Below are positions 1 through 8,341 of a stretch of DNA of 64,000 nt, piece by piece; positions within the stretch are counted from its first letter, which is position 1; each line of letters opens with the position of its first letter. The position numbers were made by a program, and so were the translations under genes. This DNA comes from an uncultured Clostridia bacterium (GTDB lineage Bacteria; Bacillota; Clostridia; Peptostreptococcales; Anaerovoracaceae): assembly GCA_947302715.1 (NCBI GenBank), contig CAMYVY010000003.1, positions 57,140 to 121,139 on the forward strand, read 5' to 3'. The notes under the pieces were generated by a model that worked only from the letters and a program-made list of their open reading frames with translations, had not been told where the DNA came from and did no database searches.

Positions 1-352
1 TGATGTCCCGCGCAACCTCGACCGCCGCTACTATTTCTCCGTCCAAGACGACGGGAACGGTCGAGTTTATGGTGCTTACTTCCTTGCCGTAAAGGTTCCT
101 GTATGTCTGTTCCTTGACATCGCTTTTTTGGCCCTTTTTAAGTGCTCTAAACATGGTGCTTTCGTCTATTTTCACACCCGGGAATGCCTTGTGATATTCC
201 TTTCCAATGACGTCATTCACCTGAATCTGTTCGATGTTGGCCATAGCCTCATTATAGAAGAGGCCGATACCATTCTTGTCGACAATGTATACTCCTTCAT
301 CGAGTAACTTGAGGAGCTCTTCTATTATTTTTTTGTATCCCTTTTCATCCAT
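1..352 (-). CDS. PAS-domain N-terminus of a sensor/transcriptional regulator (possibly sigma-54 activator type), truncated by window edge
   Basis: Reverse-strand reading from ATG at 352: MDEKGYKKIIEELLKLLDEGVYIVDKNGIGLFYNEAMANIEQIQVNDVIGKEYHKAFPGVKIDESTMFRALKKGQ..., a PAS-like pattern; C-terminus lies outside the window. Confidence 0.6.
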   Translation of the reverse strand, partial: MDEKGYKKIIEELLKLLDEGVYIVDKNGIGLFYNEAMANIEQIQVNDVIGKEYHKAFPGVKIDESTMFRALKKGQKSDVKEQTYRNLYGKEVSTINSTVPVVLDGEIVAAVEVARDI

Positions 353-668
353 GCCATTATTATACTACTTGACAAAGATTAGTGCAAATATTTTTGCACT
401 GTATTGGTGGGAATTCTTTTTTCCCTATGAAGGATCATCTATCAACGGTCCTTGATAATTTTGTTGTTTTGTTATAATGTACAAGAATTTTCTTCGCCAT
501 CTATTGTTTGACCCCAACAAAATCGCAATTGTTAAACTTTTCTCACAATTTAGCATTTTTTTCTTTACAACTCTATTCTATCTGTGTTACGCTTTGCCCA
601 GTCCGATTTGTTTTGTCTTTTTTACAAATTTGTCGTACATCTACTGAAAAGAATGAAAGGAGTAGTAA

Positions 669-2252
669 ATGTCAGACGAAAAGAAAAAAGACGGTTTTTT
701 TGTGTCGGAAGAACATCTTGAATACATGGAAGAATCCGTCGGGGAATTAAAGGAGTTCCCTCAACCAAGAGCACCTCATCTCTGGGAAGCCATTCTGTCC
801 TTTGGTGTTCTGATAGCCGTAATGGCTGCCGGTATTATCATCTTCGGTGTTGACCCCCACGTTCCAATGTTTATAGGCGTAATATTCGCCGCAATTATGG
901 CTCTCAAGATCGGTTATTCTTGGGATCAGGTTGAAACAGCAATGAAGGACGGTATCTATCGTTCACTCCAAGCAGTCATGATTTTGATTATTGTTGGTAT
1001 TCTGATTGCTGTATGGATCGTGAGCGGAACTGTGCCTGCAATGATTTATTACGGACTCAAAATTTTATCACCAAGCATTTTCCTTATCGCAGCTTGTATT
1101 ATTTGCTCTATTACATCACTGGCAACAGGTACATCCTGGGGAACCATGGGAACCATGGGCCTTGCTCTCATTGGTATCGCCATAGGCCTTGGAATTCCTG
1201 AGCCGATGGCAGCAGGTGCAGTTATTTCCGGAGCATACTTCGGAGACAAGATGTCACCTCTTTCCGATACTACGAACCTGGCTCCAGCTATGGCAGGAAC
1301 GGACGTTATGACACACGTTAAGTTCATGGGTCTTCCGACTGCTATTGCATATGGTATCAGCCTTGTTCTCTTCGCAGTTCTTGGTTTCACAACTTCGCAT
1401 GCCGGAAACGCTGATAGTTCTCAGGTTGAGGCTATAAGCAATGCGTTGGCATCAAACTTCAACATCAATCCGATTCTTCTTCTCCCACCGATAATTGTTA
1501 TAGGTGCAATCGTAATGAAGGTTCCTGCAATCCCTGGCATCACCCTTGGAATCGTTGCAGGTGTAATCATCGGTCTTATCTTCCAGCCGGATTCCTTCGG
1601 TGCTTACCTCGATGCAGGTATGAACGGCGTTGAACGTGAATGGGCAAACGACGTTGCATTCATCAACGCAGAAGGAGAAGAAACATATATCTTGGATAGA
1701 CTCCTCAACTCCGGCGGTATCATGGGAATGATGTTCTCCGTATCCATGACGATCATCGCCATGATGTTCGGTGGTATCATGGAAGAGACCAAGCAGATGG
1801 AGATTATCGTAGACAAGCTCCTGAAGCTGGTGAAGGGACCTGCAGGCCTCGTAACAATGACAGAGGCTACCTGCCTTGTATCCAATGCTACAATGCCTGA
1901 ACAGTATATCTCCATCGTAGTACCGGGACGTATGTACGCTGAGACATATAAGAATATGGGACTCCATCCAAAGACATTGTCAAATGCTTTGGAAGGCGCA
2001 GGAACAGTAACATCCGCACTCATTCCATGGAATACCTGCGGTGTGTTCATTGCCACAACCCTTGGCCTATCCGTAAGCCAGTACATCCCATTCGCATTCT
2101 TCAATTATCTGATGCCGCTCACCGTAATAATCCTTGCATTCACAGGTCATACCCTTGCTTACAAGGATGGTCGTCGTGCATCATCCGGAGAAGTTAAGCA
2201 GCTTCTTAAGAAGAGTGTTGATGAATTCAATCAGACACATCACCTTAGATAG
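669..2252 (+). CDS. nhaC: Na+/H+ antiporter, NhaC family
   Basis: 527 aa polytopic protein with NhaC-like motifs (ATGTSWGTMGTMG, GAVISGAYFGDKMSPLSDTTNLAPAMAGTD, ALIPWNTCGVF). Confidence 0.88.
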   Translation: MSDEKKKDGFFVSEEHLEYMEESVGELKEFPQPRAPHLWEAILSFGVLIAVMAAGIIIFGVDPHVPMFIGVIFAAIMALKIGYSWDQVETAMKDGIYRSLQAVMILIIVGILIAVWIVSGTVPAMIYYGLKILSPSIFLIAACIICSITSLATGTSWGTMGTMGLALIGIAIGLGIPEPMAAGAVISGAYFGDKMSPLSDTTNLAPAMAGTDVMTHVKFMGLPTAIAYGISLVLFAVLGFTTSHAGNADSSQVEAISNALASNFNINPILLLPPIIVIGAIVMKVPAIPGITLGIVAGVIIGLIFQPDSFGAYLDAGMNGVEREWANDVAFINAEGEETYILDRLLNSGGIMGMMFSVSMTIIAMMFGGIMEETKQMEIIVDKLLKLVKGPAGLVTMTEATCLVSNATMPEQYISIVVPGRMYAETYKNMGLHPKTLSNALEGAGTVTSALIPWNTCGVFIATTLGLSVSQYIPFAFFNYLMPLTVIILAFTGHTLAYKDGRRASSGEVKQLLKKSVDEFNQTHHLR

Positions 2253-2279
2253 ATGGTTGCCTCCTGCAATACCTAATCG

Positions 2280-2312
2280 AAAAGGGCGTGCTATCTGCAC
2301 GCTCCTTTTTAT
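2280..2312 (+). terminator. Rho-independent terminator after nhaC
   Basis: GGGCGTGC-tatct-GCACGCTCC followed by TTTTT. Confidence 0.75.
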
Positions 2313-2385
2313 GCTTTAAAATGCTTTTGGTGTTGAAAAGAATTTACGCTTTCTGTATATTATAGTTAGGCGATAAATATTCATT

Positions 2386-2724
2386 GTGGAGGGAAGTATG
2401 AGAATTAGAAAAAGAATAGGAGAAACCGTCAGCAACGACATGGAGCTTTTGACCCTGGTTGCAGATGCATTGGCACATCCGGTCAGATTGGAGCTTCTTA
2501 AATTCATAATGCAAAAAAACAAGGCCATGGAACTTGTCTGTACCTCTAACCTTGTAGAAAACTTTGATTATGCGCAGGCAACCATCTCTCAGCATATGAA
2601 CAAGCTGTCCGTTGCGGGACTGGTTAATACCAGAAGCGCGGAAAGGCGCACTTATTATTTCGCAGATGCAAGTGTAATCACTGAATACATGAATGCAATC
2701 AAGAGATTTGCTACTATGCAGTAG
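2386..2724 (+). CDS. ArsR/SmtB-family winged-helix regulator
   Basis: 112 aa; LVADALAHPVRLELLKFI...NFDYAQATISQHMNKLSVAGLVNTRSAERRTYYFAD. Confidence 0.8.
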   Translation: MEGSMRIRKRIGETVSNDMELLTLVADALAHPVRLELLKFIMQKNKAMELVCTSNLVENFDYAQATISQHMNKLSVAGLVNTRSAERRTYYFADASVITEYMNAIKRFATMQ

Positions 2725-2746
2725 TTGCCTTTATATTTAGAGTCGG

Positions 2747-3340
2747 TTATCTTTTGACCTCGCCACCGATAAGCTTTTCATCGTAGACCGCTCTCGAACC
2801 GCCTATAAATTTCGGCCGGGTTCTGGCACAAACCAGATTTGCCTCGCCGATTTTTTTAATGGAAAGGCGAACGGGAACTGCGACCGGACGAAGGTGCATT
2901 CCGATTAACGTATCGCCGATATCCATACCGGCAGCTGCCTTGATGGATTCTACTGCGACCGGATTCTTTGCATTATTATATACGGTTACAGCAAAGGATC
3001 CGCCGGCGTGTAACTGCGGAACAACATTACATATTTCCGCTCCCTGAGGCAGCGCTTCCCTTTCAAGAATTACCGCTCTGTTTAAATGCTCGCAGCACTG
3101 GGCGGCAAGGTAGATTCCCTTCTTTTTCAGAACCGGATAGATGCCGTCATAGACCGCCTTTGCCGCATCGATATCTGAGCCTTTTCCGATTCGCTCACCT
3201 TTGATTTCGCTGCTTGAGCAACCGATTATAAATATATCACCCTTTTCAAGTGTCGCTTGTTTTAGGAATTCGTCGATTGCCTTCTTGGCTTGTTTTTTGA
3301 TTTCGCCATATGTCATTTTGTCTGTTGTTTTGTCTGCCAT
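2747..3340 (-). CDS. UPF0340/YwlG (TIGR01440) family protein
   Basis: 197 aa; IIGCSSSEIKGERIGKGSD, QCCEHLNRAVILERE, IGDTLIGMHLRPVAVPVR. Confidence 0.8.
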   Translation of the reverse strand: MADKTTDKMTYGEIKKQAKKAIDEFLKQATLEKGDIFIIGCSSSEIKGERIGKGSDIDAAKAVYDGIYPVLKKKGIYLAAQCCEHLNRAVILEREALPQGAEICNVVPQLHAGGSFAVTVYNNAKNPVAVESIKAAAGMDIGDTLIGMHLRPVAVPVRLSIKKIGEANLVCARTRPKFIGGSRAVYDEKLIGGEVKR

Positions 3341-3395
3341 GATGCGCCTCCTTGAATTACTTTCGGTTTAATTCTATCACGTTGACATAGAAATT

Positions 3396-3428
3396 AAAAG
3401 TGGCGGTGCTTCTCTTCCCGCCACTTTT
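3396..3428 (-). terminator. Hairpin terminator downstream of the MBL-fold gene
   Basis: AAAAGTGGCGG ... CCGCCACTTTT perfect inverted repeat. Confidence 0.7.
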
Positions 3429-3548
3429 AGTTATTTCGTTATTTGTTGAAAGGAGTTATTTCTAAGTTATTTTTGAAGAAGAAATTATTTGCTTTATTGA
3501 GTATGTCCACAGTATAAAGTAGAAACCTAAAATCTACTTAAAGAAATT

Positions 3549-4463
3549 TTAAATAGATATTACTTCACCAACAACATCACGATGTAGAATCGTCATGGTG
3601 TAATCTCGTTCTTCGAAAAAACCTCCTTCGAAAAGATTGTTTTTTATTGTTAGCGCTGCTACGTCCGGTGTATTGTTGTCGTTGCTTAGATGTGCGAGCG
3701 CTACAGTAAAAAGTCGTTCATCCTTTTTTTCTCGGCAATTCAGTATTTCTATCAAGGCCTCCGATGCGGCTTCATTCGACAGGTGTCCGTAGTCGCCCAG
3801 TATGCGCATCTTTAGTTCGTAAGGATAGCGTCCCATAAGTAGAATATTTTTTTCATGGTTTGCCTCCAATACCAGGAAATCAACATCCAATATATTTCTC
3901 ATGATGCTGTCAGTTACATAACCTGTATCAGTTACAATCGCAAGACTTTTCCCATGGGCATCTATTCTATAACCGAATGGCTCGGCAGCATCGTGAGAGA
4001 GTCGAAATGATGTTACTCTCATATCTCCGATTATTATTTCTTCAAGCGGAGAGCTAATTATCTTTGCATCGGAGAATTCGGTCTTGCCGAATAGTTTTTC
4101 TTCTGTTGCAGCGATTGTCCCTGCACTACCATAGACTTCTAATGAATTTCCTTCTATGGTTTGACCTTGATAATTTTGATTGATGCCCGGTTCTTCGGTT
4201 TTGGCTCTCTGAAGCTTCTGCTTATTGATTTCCTTAACGATTACCGGAAGGCCTCTTATGTGGTCGTGATGCTCGTGCGTGAGAAAGATGGCATCAACAT
4301 CGGCAGGTGTAAGTCCGCACTTTTCGAGTCCTCGAATCATGTTTTTTCCGGTGGTTCCGGCGTCAACTAAAATAGCCGCATCGTTCATTGCGACTATATA
4401 GCTGTTACCTGAACTACCGCTGGAGCAGGAACAAAACTTGATTATATGTTTATCTTCGTTCAT
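3549..4463 (-). CDS. MBL-fold metallo-hydrolase (WalJ/YycJ-like)
   Basis: 304 aa; SSGNSYIV, LVDAGTTGKNMI, FLTHEHHDHIRGLP, VTDTGYVTD. Confidence 0.75.
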   Translation of the reverse strand: MNEDKHIIKFCSCSSGSSGNSYIVAMNDAAILVDAGTTGKNMIRGLEKCGLTPADVDAIFLTHEHHDHIRGLPVIVKEINKQKLQRAKTEEPGINQNYQGQTIEGNSLEVYGSAGTIAATEEKLFGKTEFSDAKIISSPLEEIIIGDMRVTSFRLSHDAAEPFGYRIDAHGKSLAIVTDTGYVTDSIMRNILDVDFLVLEANHEKNILLMGRYPYELKMRILGDYGHLSNEAASEALIEILNCREKKDERLFTVALAHLSNDNNTPDVAALTIKNNLFEGGFFEERDYTMTILHRDVVGEVISI

Positions 4464-4468
4464 TTCGA

Positions 4469-4519
4469 TTAGATTTGCACGTATTTTAGATTTGCACGTG
4501 TTTTAGAATTGCACGTATT
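4469..4519 (-). repeat. 17-bp tandem repeat x3 spanning a stop codon
   Basis: ttagatttgcacgtatt / ttagatttgcacgtgtt / ttagaattgcacgtatt. Confidence 0.9.
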
Positions 4520-5483
4520 CCGTCGTTCCGTCGGAATACACTATTTCATAATATCCATGGCCGGAGCCATCGCAGTCATAATAAGCCTTCTGTGATACGA
4601 TGGTGCGTCCATCCGACGATTCATTCGATGTTGTCTCTGAAGAGGTTGATACTTCCGCCTGATACGTTCCAAGGGCTATCACTTCGTTTGTCGGTTCAGT
4701 AATCACCTTCTCCTCGACAACCTCTCGACTTTCCTCTTTGCCATCAACGATTGTAACCTTATAGGTTACTTCCTTTTCACCGTTCTTTCCTTCGGTGATA
4801 ACCTCCTGATACCCTTCGTAGATACTGTCATCGTAGGTGTATTCGGTTTCATATTCTATTGCTACCTTTTCGGTTACAGTTTCTGTCTTGGTTCTAAGCA
4901 CGGTGATTTCCATTCCGTCGGTTACCGGCTCTGCCAGCTCCGGTTTAATACTGTCATCCGGCCCCAGCGAAATTCCGGCTTCCTTGAGCGCTGCTTCAAC
5001 AGTTGCTGCTTCAACATCCTTGGTCACCGTCTGTCCATCGTAAACGAAGTTTACCGAAAACAACTCTGCAATTTTAATTTGCATTCCGTCCGAAAGCTTG
5101 GTGTTAACGTCGGGATTTACCTTTTGTTTATCGTTAAGAGTGATTCCTTCCTGCTCGAGAACATCGGAAACCGTTCCGCCAAGTACATCGATGGACTTTT
5201 TATTTCCATCCACTATAAGCTCTATCGTCTTCTTTCTCTGTATGCTTATGTCCCCGGCATCTGAAAGTTTTGTGTCCAAGGACGGAATTACTTCATCATC
5301 CTCACCAACCGTAATATCCGCCTCTGTCAAAATTGCTTCGACGGTATTCGGAAGCTTTACTTCGATTTCAGTTACAACACCCTCGTCATCTATTTTAACG
5401 ATTCCGGATTTTCCGCAAGCCGTCAAACTTAGAATCATCAGGATACCAAGGATGGCAATTAAAAGGCTTTTTCTTTTCATCAC
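4503..5483 (-). CDS. Lipoprotein with DUF348 repeats and a G5 domain (YabE/Rpf-like, no recognisable catalytic domain)
   Basis: 326 aa; lipobox LSLTACG; repeated DUF348 pattern (TVSDVLEQEGITL, TVEAALKEAGISL); G5-like VAIEYETEYTYDDSIYEGYQEVITEGKNGEKEVTYKVTIVDGKE. Confidence 0.7.
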   Translation of the reverse strand: MMKRKSLLIAILGILMILSLTACGKSGIVKIDDEGVVTEIEVKLPNTVEAILTEADITVGEDDEVIPSLDTKLSDAGDISIQRKKTIELIVDGNKKSIDVLGGTVSDVLEQEGITLNDKQKVNPDVNTKLSDGMQIKIAELFSVNFVYDGQTVTKDVEAATVEAALKEAGISLGPDDSIKPELAEPVTDGMEITVLRTKTETVTEKVAIEYETEYTYDDSIYEGYQEVITEGKNGEKEVTYKVTIVDGKEESREVVEEKVITEPTNEVIALGTYQAEVSTSSETTSNESSDGRTIVSQKAYYDCDGSGHGYYEIVYSDGTTEYVQF

Positions 5484-6874
5484 TTCAAATCACCTTCATC
5501 AAAAATATTACTCTTGATGATATTATACTCTCCATTGCTCCCTATTATAAGCTTTATTTCTGTAGGGAAAGAAACATCATCCTTTTTTATATACATCTCA
5601 AACCCGTTTTCGTCAATATGATAGGTATAATATTTTTTCCCTGCAATCTCTATTATTATTTCCGTATCGTCATTTATCTTAGTGGAATCCACTTCTCCAC
5701 TGATTTTGTAATAGTTAAAGTCGAAGTTAAGCGAGGTCATTTCCAGTGTGCTTGAGACATCTGACGATCCTTCCGCGTGGATTTCTTCCTCTATGCGAAC
5801 CGGACTTATTATCGGTGGCATTTTTATGAAGTCCGATAGATTCCTTTCGACTTTTTCAAAGATCACGTCGTCCGGATTATACTTTTCCATCAAGTTTTCA
5901 AGTCCGTAAGGCATTTCCTTAGTGAACCACGCATTAGCATATTGTTCGGATATGAAGGGAATCAAAGTGTTTCCAAAGGAGTCTCTGAACATGAGCAAGC
6001 TTCCCGATGCGCTCGCAGATTCCGTTTCGATAAAGCCGTCTTCGACGCTCTGATAGTCTCCAAGGTAATTTGCTTCTTTTGGAATATCGTATTTGTAGTT
6101 CAATTCCTTTTCTCCATAGAAAGTAAAGAGCATTTTATTCAGGTCTCCCAATTCGTCGGCAGACCTTGTCACTGCAGCGGAAGAATAATCGTTGTGGCTT
6201 TTTCCGATGCTTTCCATGATCGCATTATAGGCCAAAAGCGCACCCTTGTTGTTCCAATGCGAATCTCTTTTAAGATAGAGAACCTCGCTTTCGTTTCTAA
6301 AGAGCTCGAATAAATCGCAATAGGGGAAATCTCGCTCCTCAAGAATTGTTTGAAGCATCTCTATATTATGAGTCGAATCAACAATTCGAGAATAGTAATA
6401 CGGCATATTCTCCGGATACAAGGTATTCTTGTTCGGTGGAATAGTAAGAAGAAAATTCTTTCCCTTCTCTTCGAGATATTTGTCTACCACGGATAAATTG
6501 TGGGCAAGATTGTTAATCTTACGACTTGACATTTTTTCCGTACCAAGAAAATCGCTAAGCGTAGATTTATAATACAGCCAACCATCGGTTCCTCTTATTA
6601 CGCCATCAACACCGGAAACTTTAAATATCTCACTTTGTATTTTCGAATCGGCAAATACAAATTCATTTCTAAACGAGAAGTGTTCGTTAAAATATTTTTC
6701 GAACTGCCGGAAAAATTCCAAGTTGATTCCCCCCTTATCCGTTATCGGATTCGGGAATTCCGTCATGGCTTTGTTCTCCGTCGTCTCGGTCGTTGGATTA
6801 ATCGTCATTCCCAAAAGTGGTACGAAGGAAAAGCCTATACAAATAATTACGAATGCTGTTAAAAACTTTTTCAT
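5480..6874 (-). CDS. DHHW/AlgX-AlgJ-like SGNH protein, partner of an MBOAT O-acetyltransferase
   Basis: 464 aa; DGWLYY, DLFELFRNESEVLYLKRDSHWNNKGALLAY, LLMFRDSFGNTLIPFIS. Confidence 0.75.
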   Translation of the reverse strand: MKKFLTAFVIICIGFSFVPLLGMTINPTTETTENKAMTEFPNPITDKGGINLEFFRQFEKYFNEHFSFRNEFVFADSKIQSEIFKVSGVDGVIRGTDGWLYYKSTLSDFLGTEKMSSRKINNLAHNLSVVDKYLEEKGKNFLLTIPPNKNTLYPENMPYYYSRIVDSTHNIEMLQTILEERDFPYCDLFELFRNESEVLYLKRDSHWNNKGALLAYNAIMESIGKSHNDYSSAAVTRSADELGDLNKMLFTFYGEKELNYKYDIPKEANYLGDYQSVEDGFIETESASASGSLLMFRDSFGNTLIPFISEQYANAWFTKEMPYGLENLMEKYNPDDVIFEKVERNLSDFIKMPPIISPVRIEEEIHAEGSSDVSSTLEMTSLNFDFNYYKISGEVDSTKINDDTEIIIEIAGKKYYTYHIDENGFEMYIKKDDVSFPTEIKLIIGSNGEYNIIKSNIFDEGDLK

Positions 6875-6878
6875 AATC

Positions 6879-8312
6879 TTAGAACCTGAAATATATAAAC
6901 GGATTATATGATCCGCCCGATAGTCTTAGTACGCACCATACCAAAATTAAAATGCAAATCATATACGAAGCTACTTCAAGCACAAGCTCGCTCTTTATAT
7001 TTGTTCCATCCGAAGTAATTTTCTTTTTTAGCGCTGCGCCTATTTCTTGTATCGGTCCAGATGCAAGGACGGCAGCGATAAGCATAACGATGAAATAAGG
7101 TGTAAGCTGCTGAAGTTCCAAGGACATCGATTCATTGGTAAATGAAAACCCTGTGAACATCTTTCCGATTACTCCAAGGGCCTGACTCATGGTGTCAGCC
7201 CTAAAGATTACAAATCCAACTATTACTACTACCATCAAATATATGTGCGAAATCACGCGTGGCAGTTTTTTAATATGTGGAATGAACTCTTCCAAGAAAC
7301 TGAAGAAGCCATGGAATAAGCCCCATACAACGAAGGTCCAGTTTGCTCCGTGCCAGAGTCCGGTCAAAAAGAAAACTATCAATTTATTGATTCCCGTTCG
7401 AAGGGAACCCTTCTTGTTTCCGCCGAGCGGAATGTATACGTAGTCCTTAAACCACGAAGAGAGTGAGATATGCCATCTTCTCCAAAATTCTTTTACGTTT
7501 CTCGAAATGTATGGGTGATCAAAGTTTTCCCTGAAGTGGAATCCGAACATCCTCCCCAGGCCGATTGCCATATCACTGTATCCGCTGAAATCAAAATATA
7601 TCTGCATTGCATATGCCACAGCGCCCGTCCATGCCACGACAATATTTAGAGATGAAGTGTCCTGGCTGAAAATATTATCCGCGACTACCGCCATTGCATT
7701 CGCAATCAAGACCTTTTTCCCAAGTCCTATAATAAATCTTCGTAGGCCGGGAGCGACTTCTTCAACTTTAATTTCTCTTGATTCTATTTCCTCTTCAATA
7801 TCTCTGTATTTGACTATTGGCCCTGCTATCAGTTGTGGAAAGAACGAAATATATAGAAGCACCTTAGGAAAGCTTTTCTGAACCGGAACCTGCTCCCGAT
7901 AAACATCTATTACATATGATAAAGCTTGAAAGGTAAAAAACGAAATACCTATTGGAAGTGCAATCTCAGGGACCGGAATCCCGAGATGCGTAATATCGTT
8001 AATCGTGTTAAGAAACAACCCGGTATATTTGAAGACGCAGAGGAGTCCTATGTTTATGATTACCGCTATTGCAAGAACAAGTTTTTTTCTCGAAGAATCT
8101 TCCTTTCCTCCTCCCAGCATCAGTGCACAAAGGTAGTTAAAAAATGCACTGAATATCATAAGGAGTACATATACCGGCTCACCAAAGGCATAGAAAAACA
8201 GGCTTGCAATTATAAGCAGCCCGTTCTTAATTTTGATGGAGGGCGCTATTAAGTGCAGACAAAAAACAATGGGGAAAAATATGCATAAAAAGACAAGCGA
8301 ACTAAACGTCAT
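6879..8312 (-). CDS. MBOAT family O-acyltransferase (AlgI/DltB-like)
   Basis: 477 aa polytopic; YFDFSGYSDMAIGLGRMFGF, NVKEFWRRWHISLSSWFKDYVYIPLGGN, FLTGLWHGANWTFVVWGLFHG. Confidence 0.9.
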   Translation of the reverse strand: MTFSSLVFLCIFFPIVFCLHLIAPSIKIKNGLLIIASLFFYAFGEPVYVLLMIFSAFFNYLCALMLGGGKEDSSRKKLVLAIAVIINIGLLCVFKYTGLFLNTINDITHLGIPVPEIALPIGISFFTFQALSYVIDVYREQVPVQKSFPKVLLYISFFPQLIAGPIVKYRDIEEEIESREIKVEEVAPGLRRFIIGLGKKVLIANAMAVVADNIFSQDTSSLNIVVAWTGAVAYAMQIYFDFSGYSDMAIGLGRMFGFHFRENFDHPYISRNVKEFWRRWHISLSSWFKDYVYIPLGGNKKGSLRTGINKLIVFFLTGLWHGANWTFVVWGLFHGFFSFLEEFIPHIKKLPRVISHIYLMVVVIVGFVIFRADTMSQALGVIGKMFTGFSFTNESMSLELQQLTPYFIVMLIAAVLASGPIQEIGAALKKKITSDGTNIKSELVLEVASYMICILILVWCVLRLSGGSYNPFIYFRF

Positions 8313-8341
8313 TAAACCACTCCATCGTATTTATGATTGGC

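Noticed and set aside
508-750. 80-aa ORF upstream of nhaC
   Set aside because: Overlaps the nhaC start in another frame and lacks a convincing RBS; likely fortuitous.
1452-1967. 171-aa minus ORF inside nhaC
   Set aside because: Antisense shadow of nhaC, His/Cys-rich nonsense-like translation.
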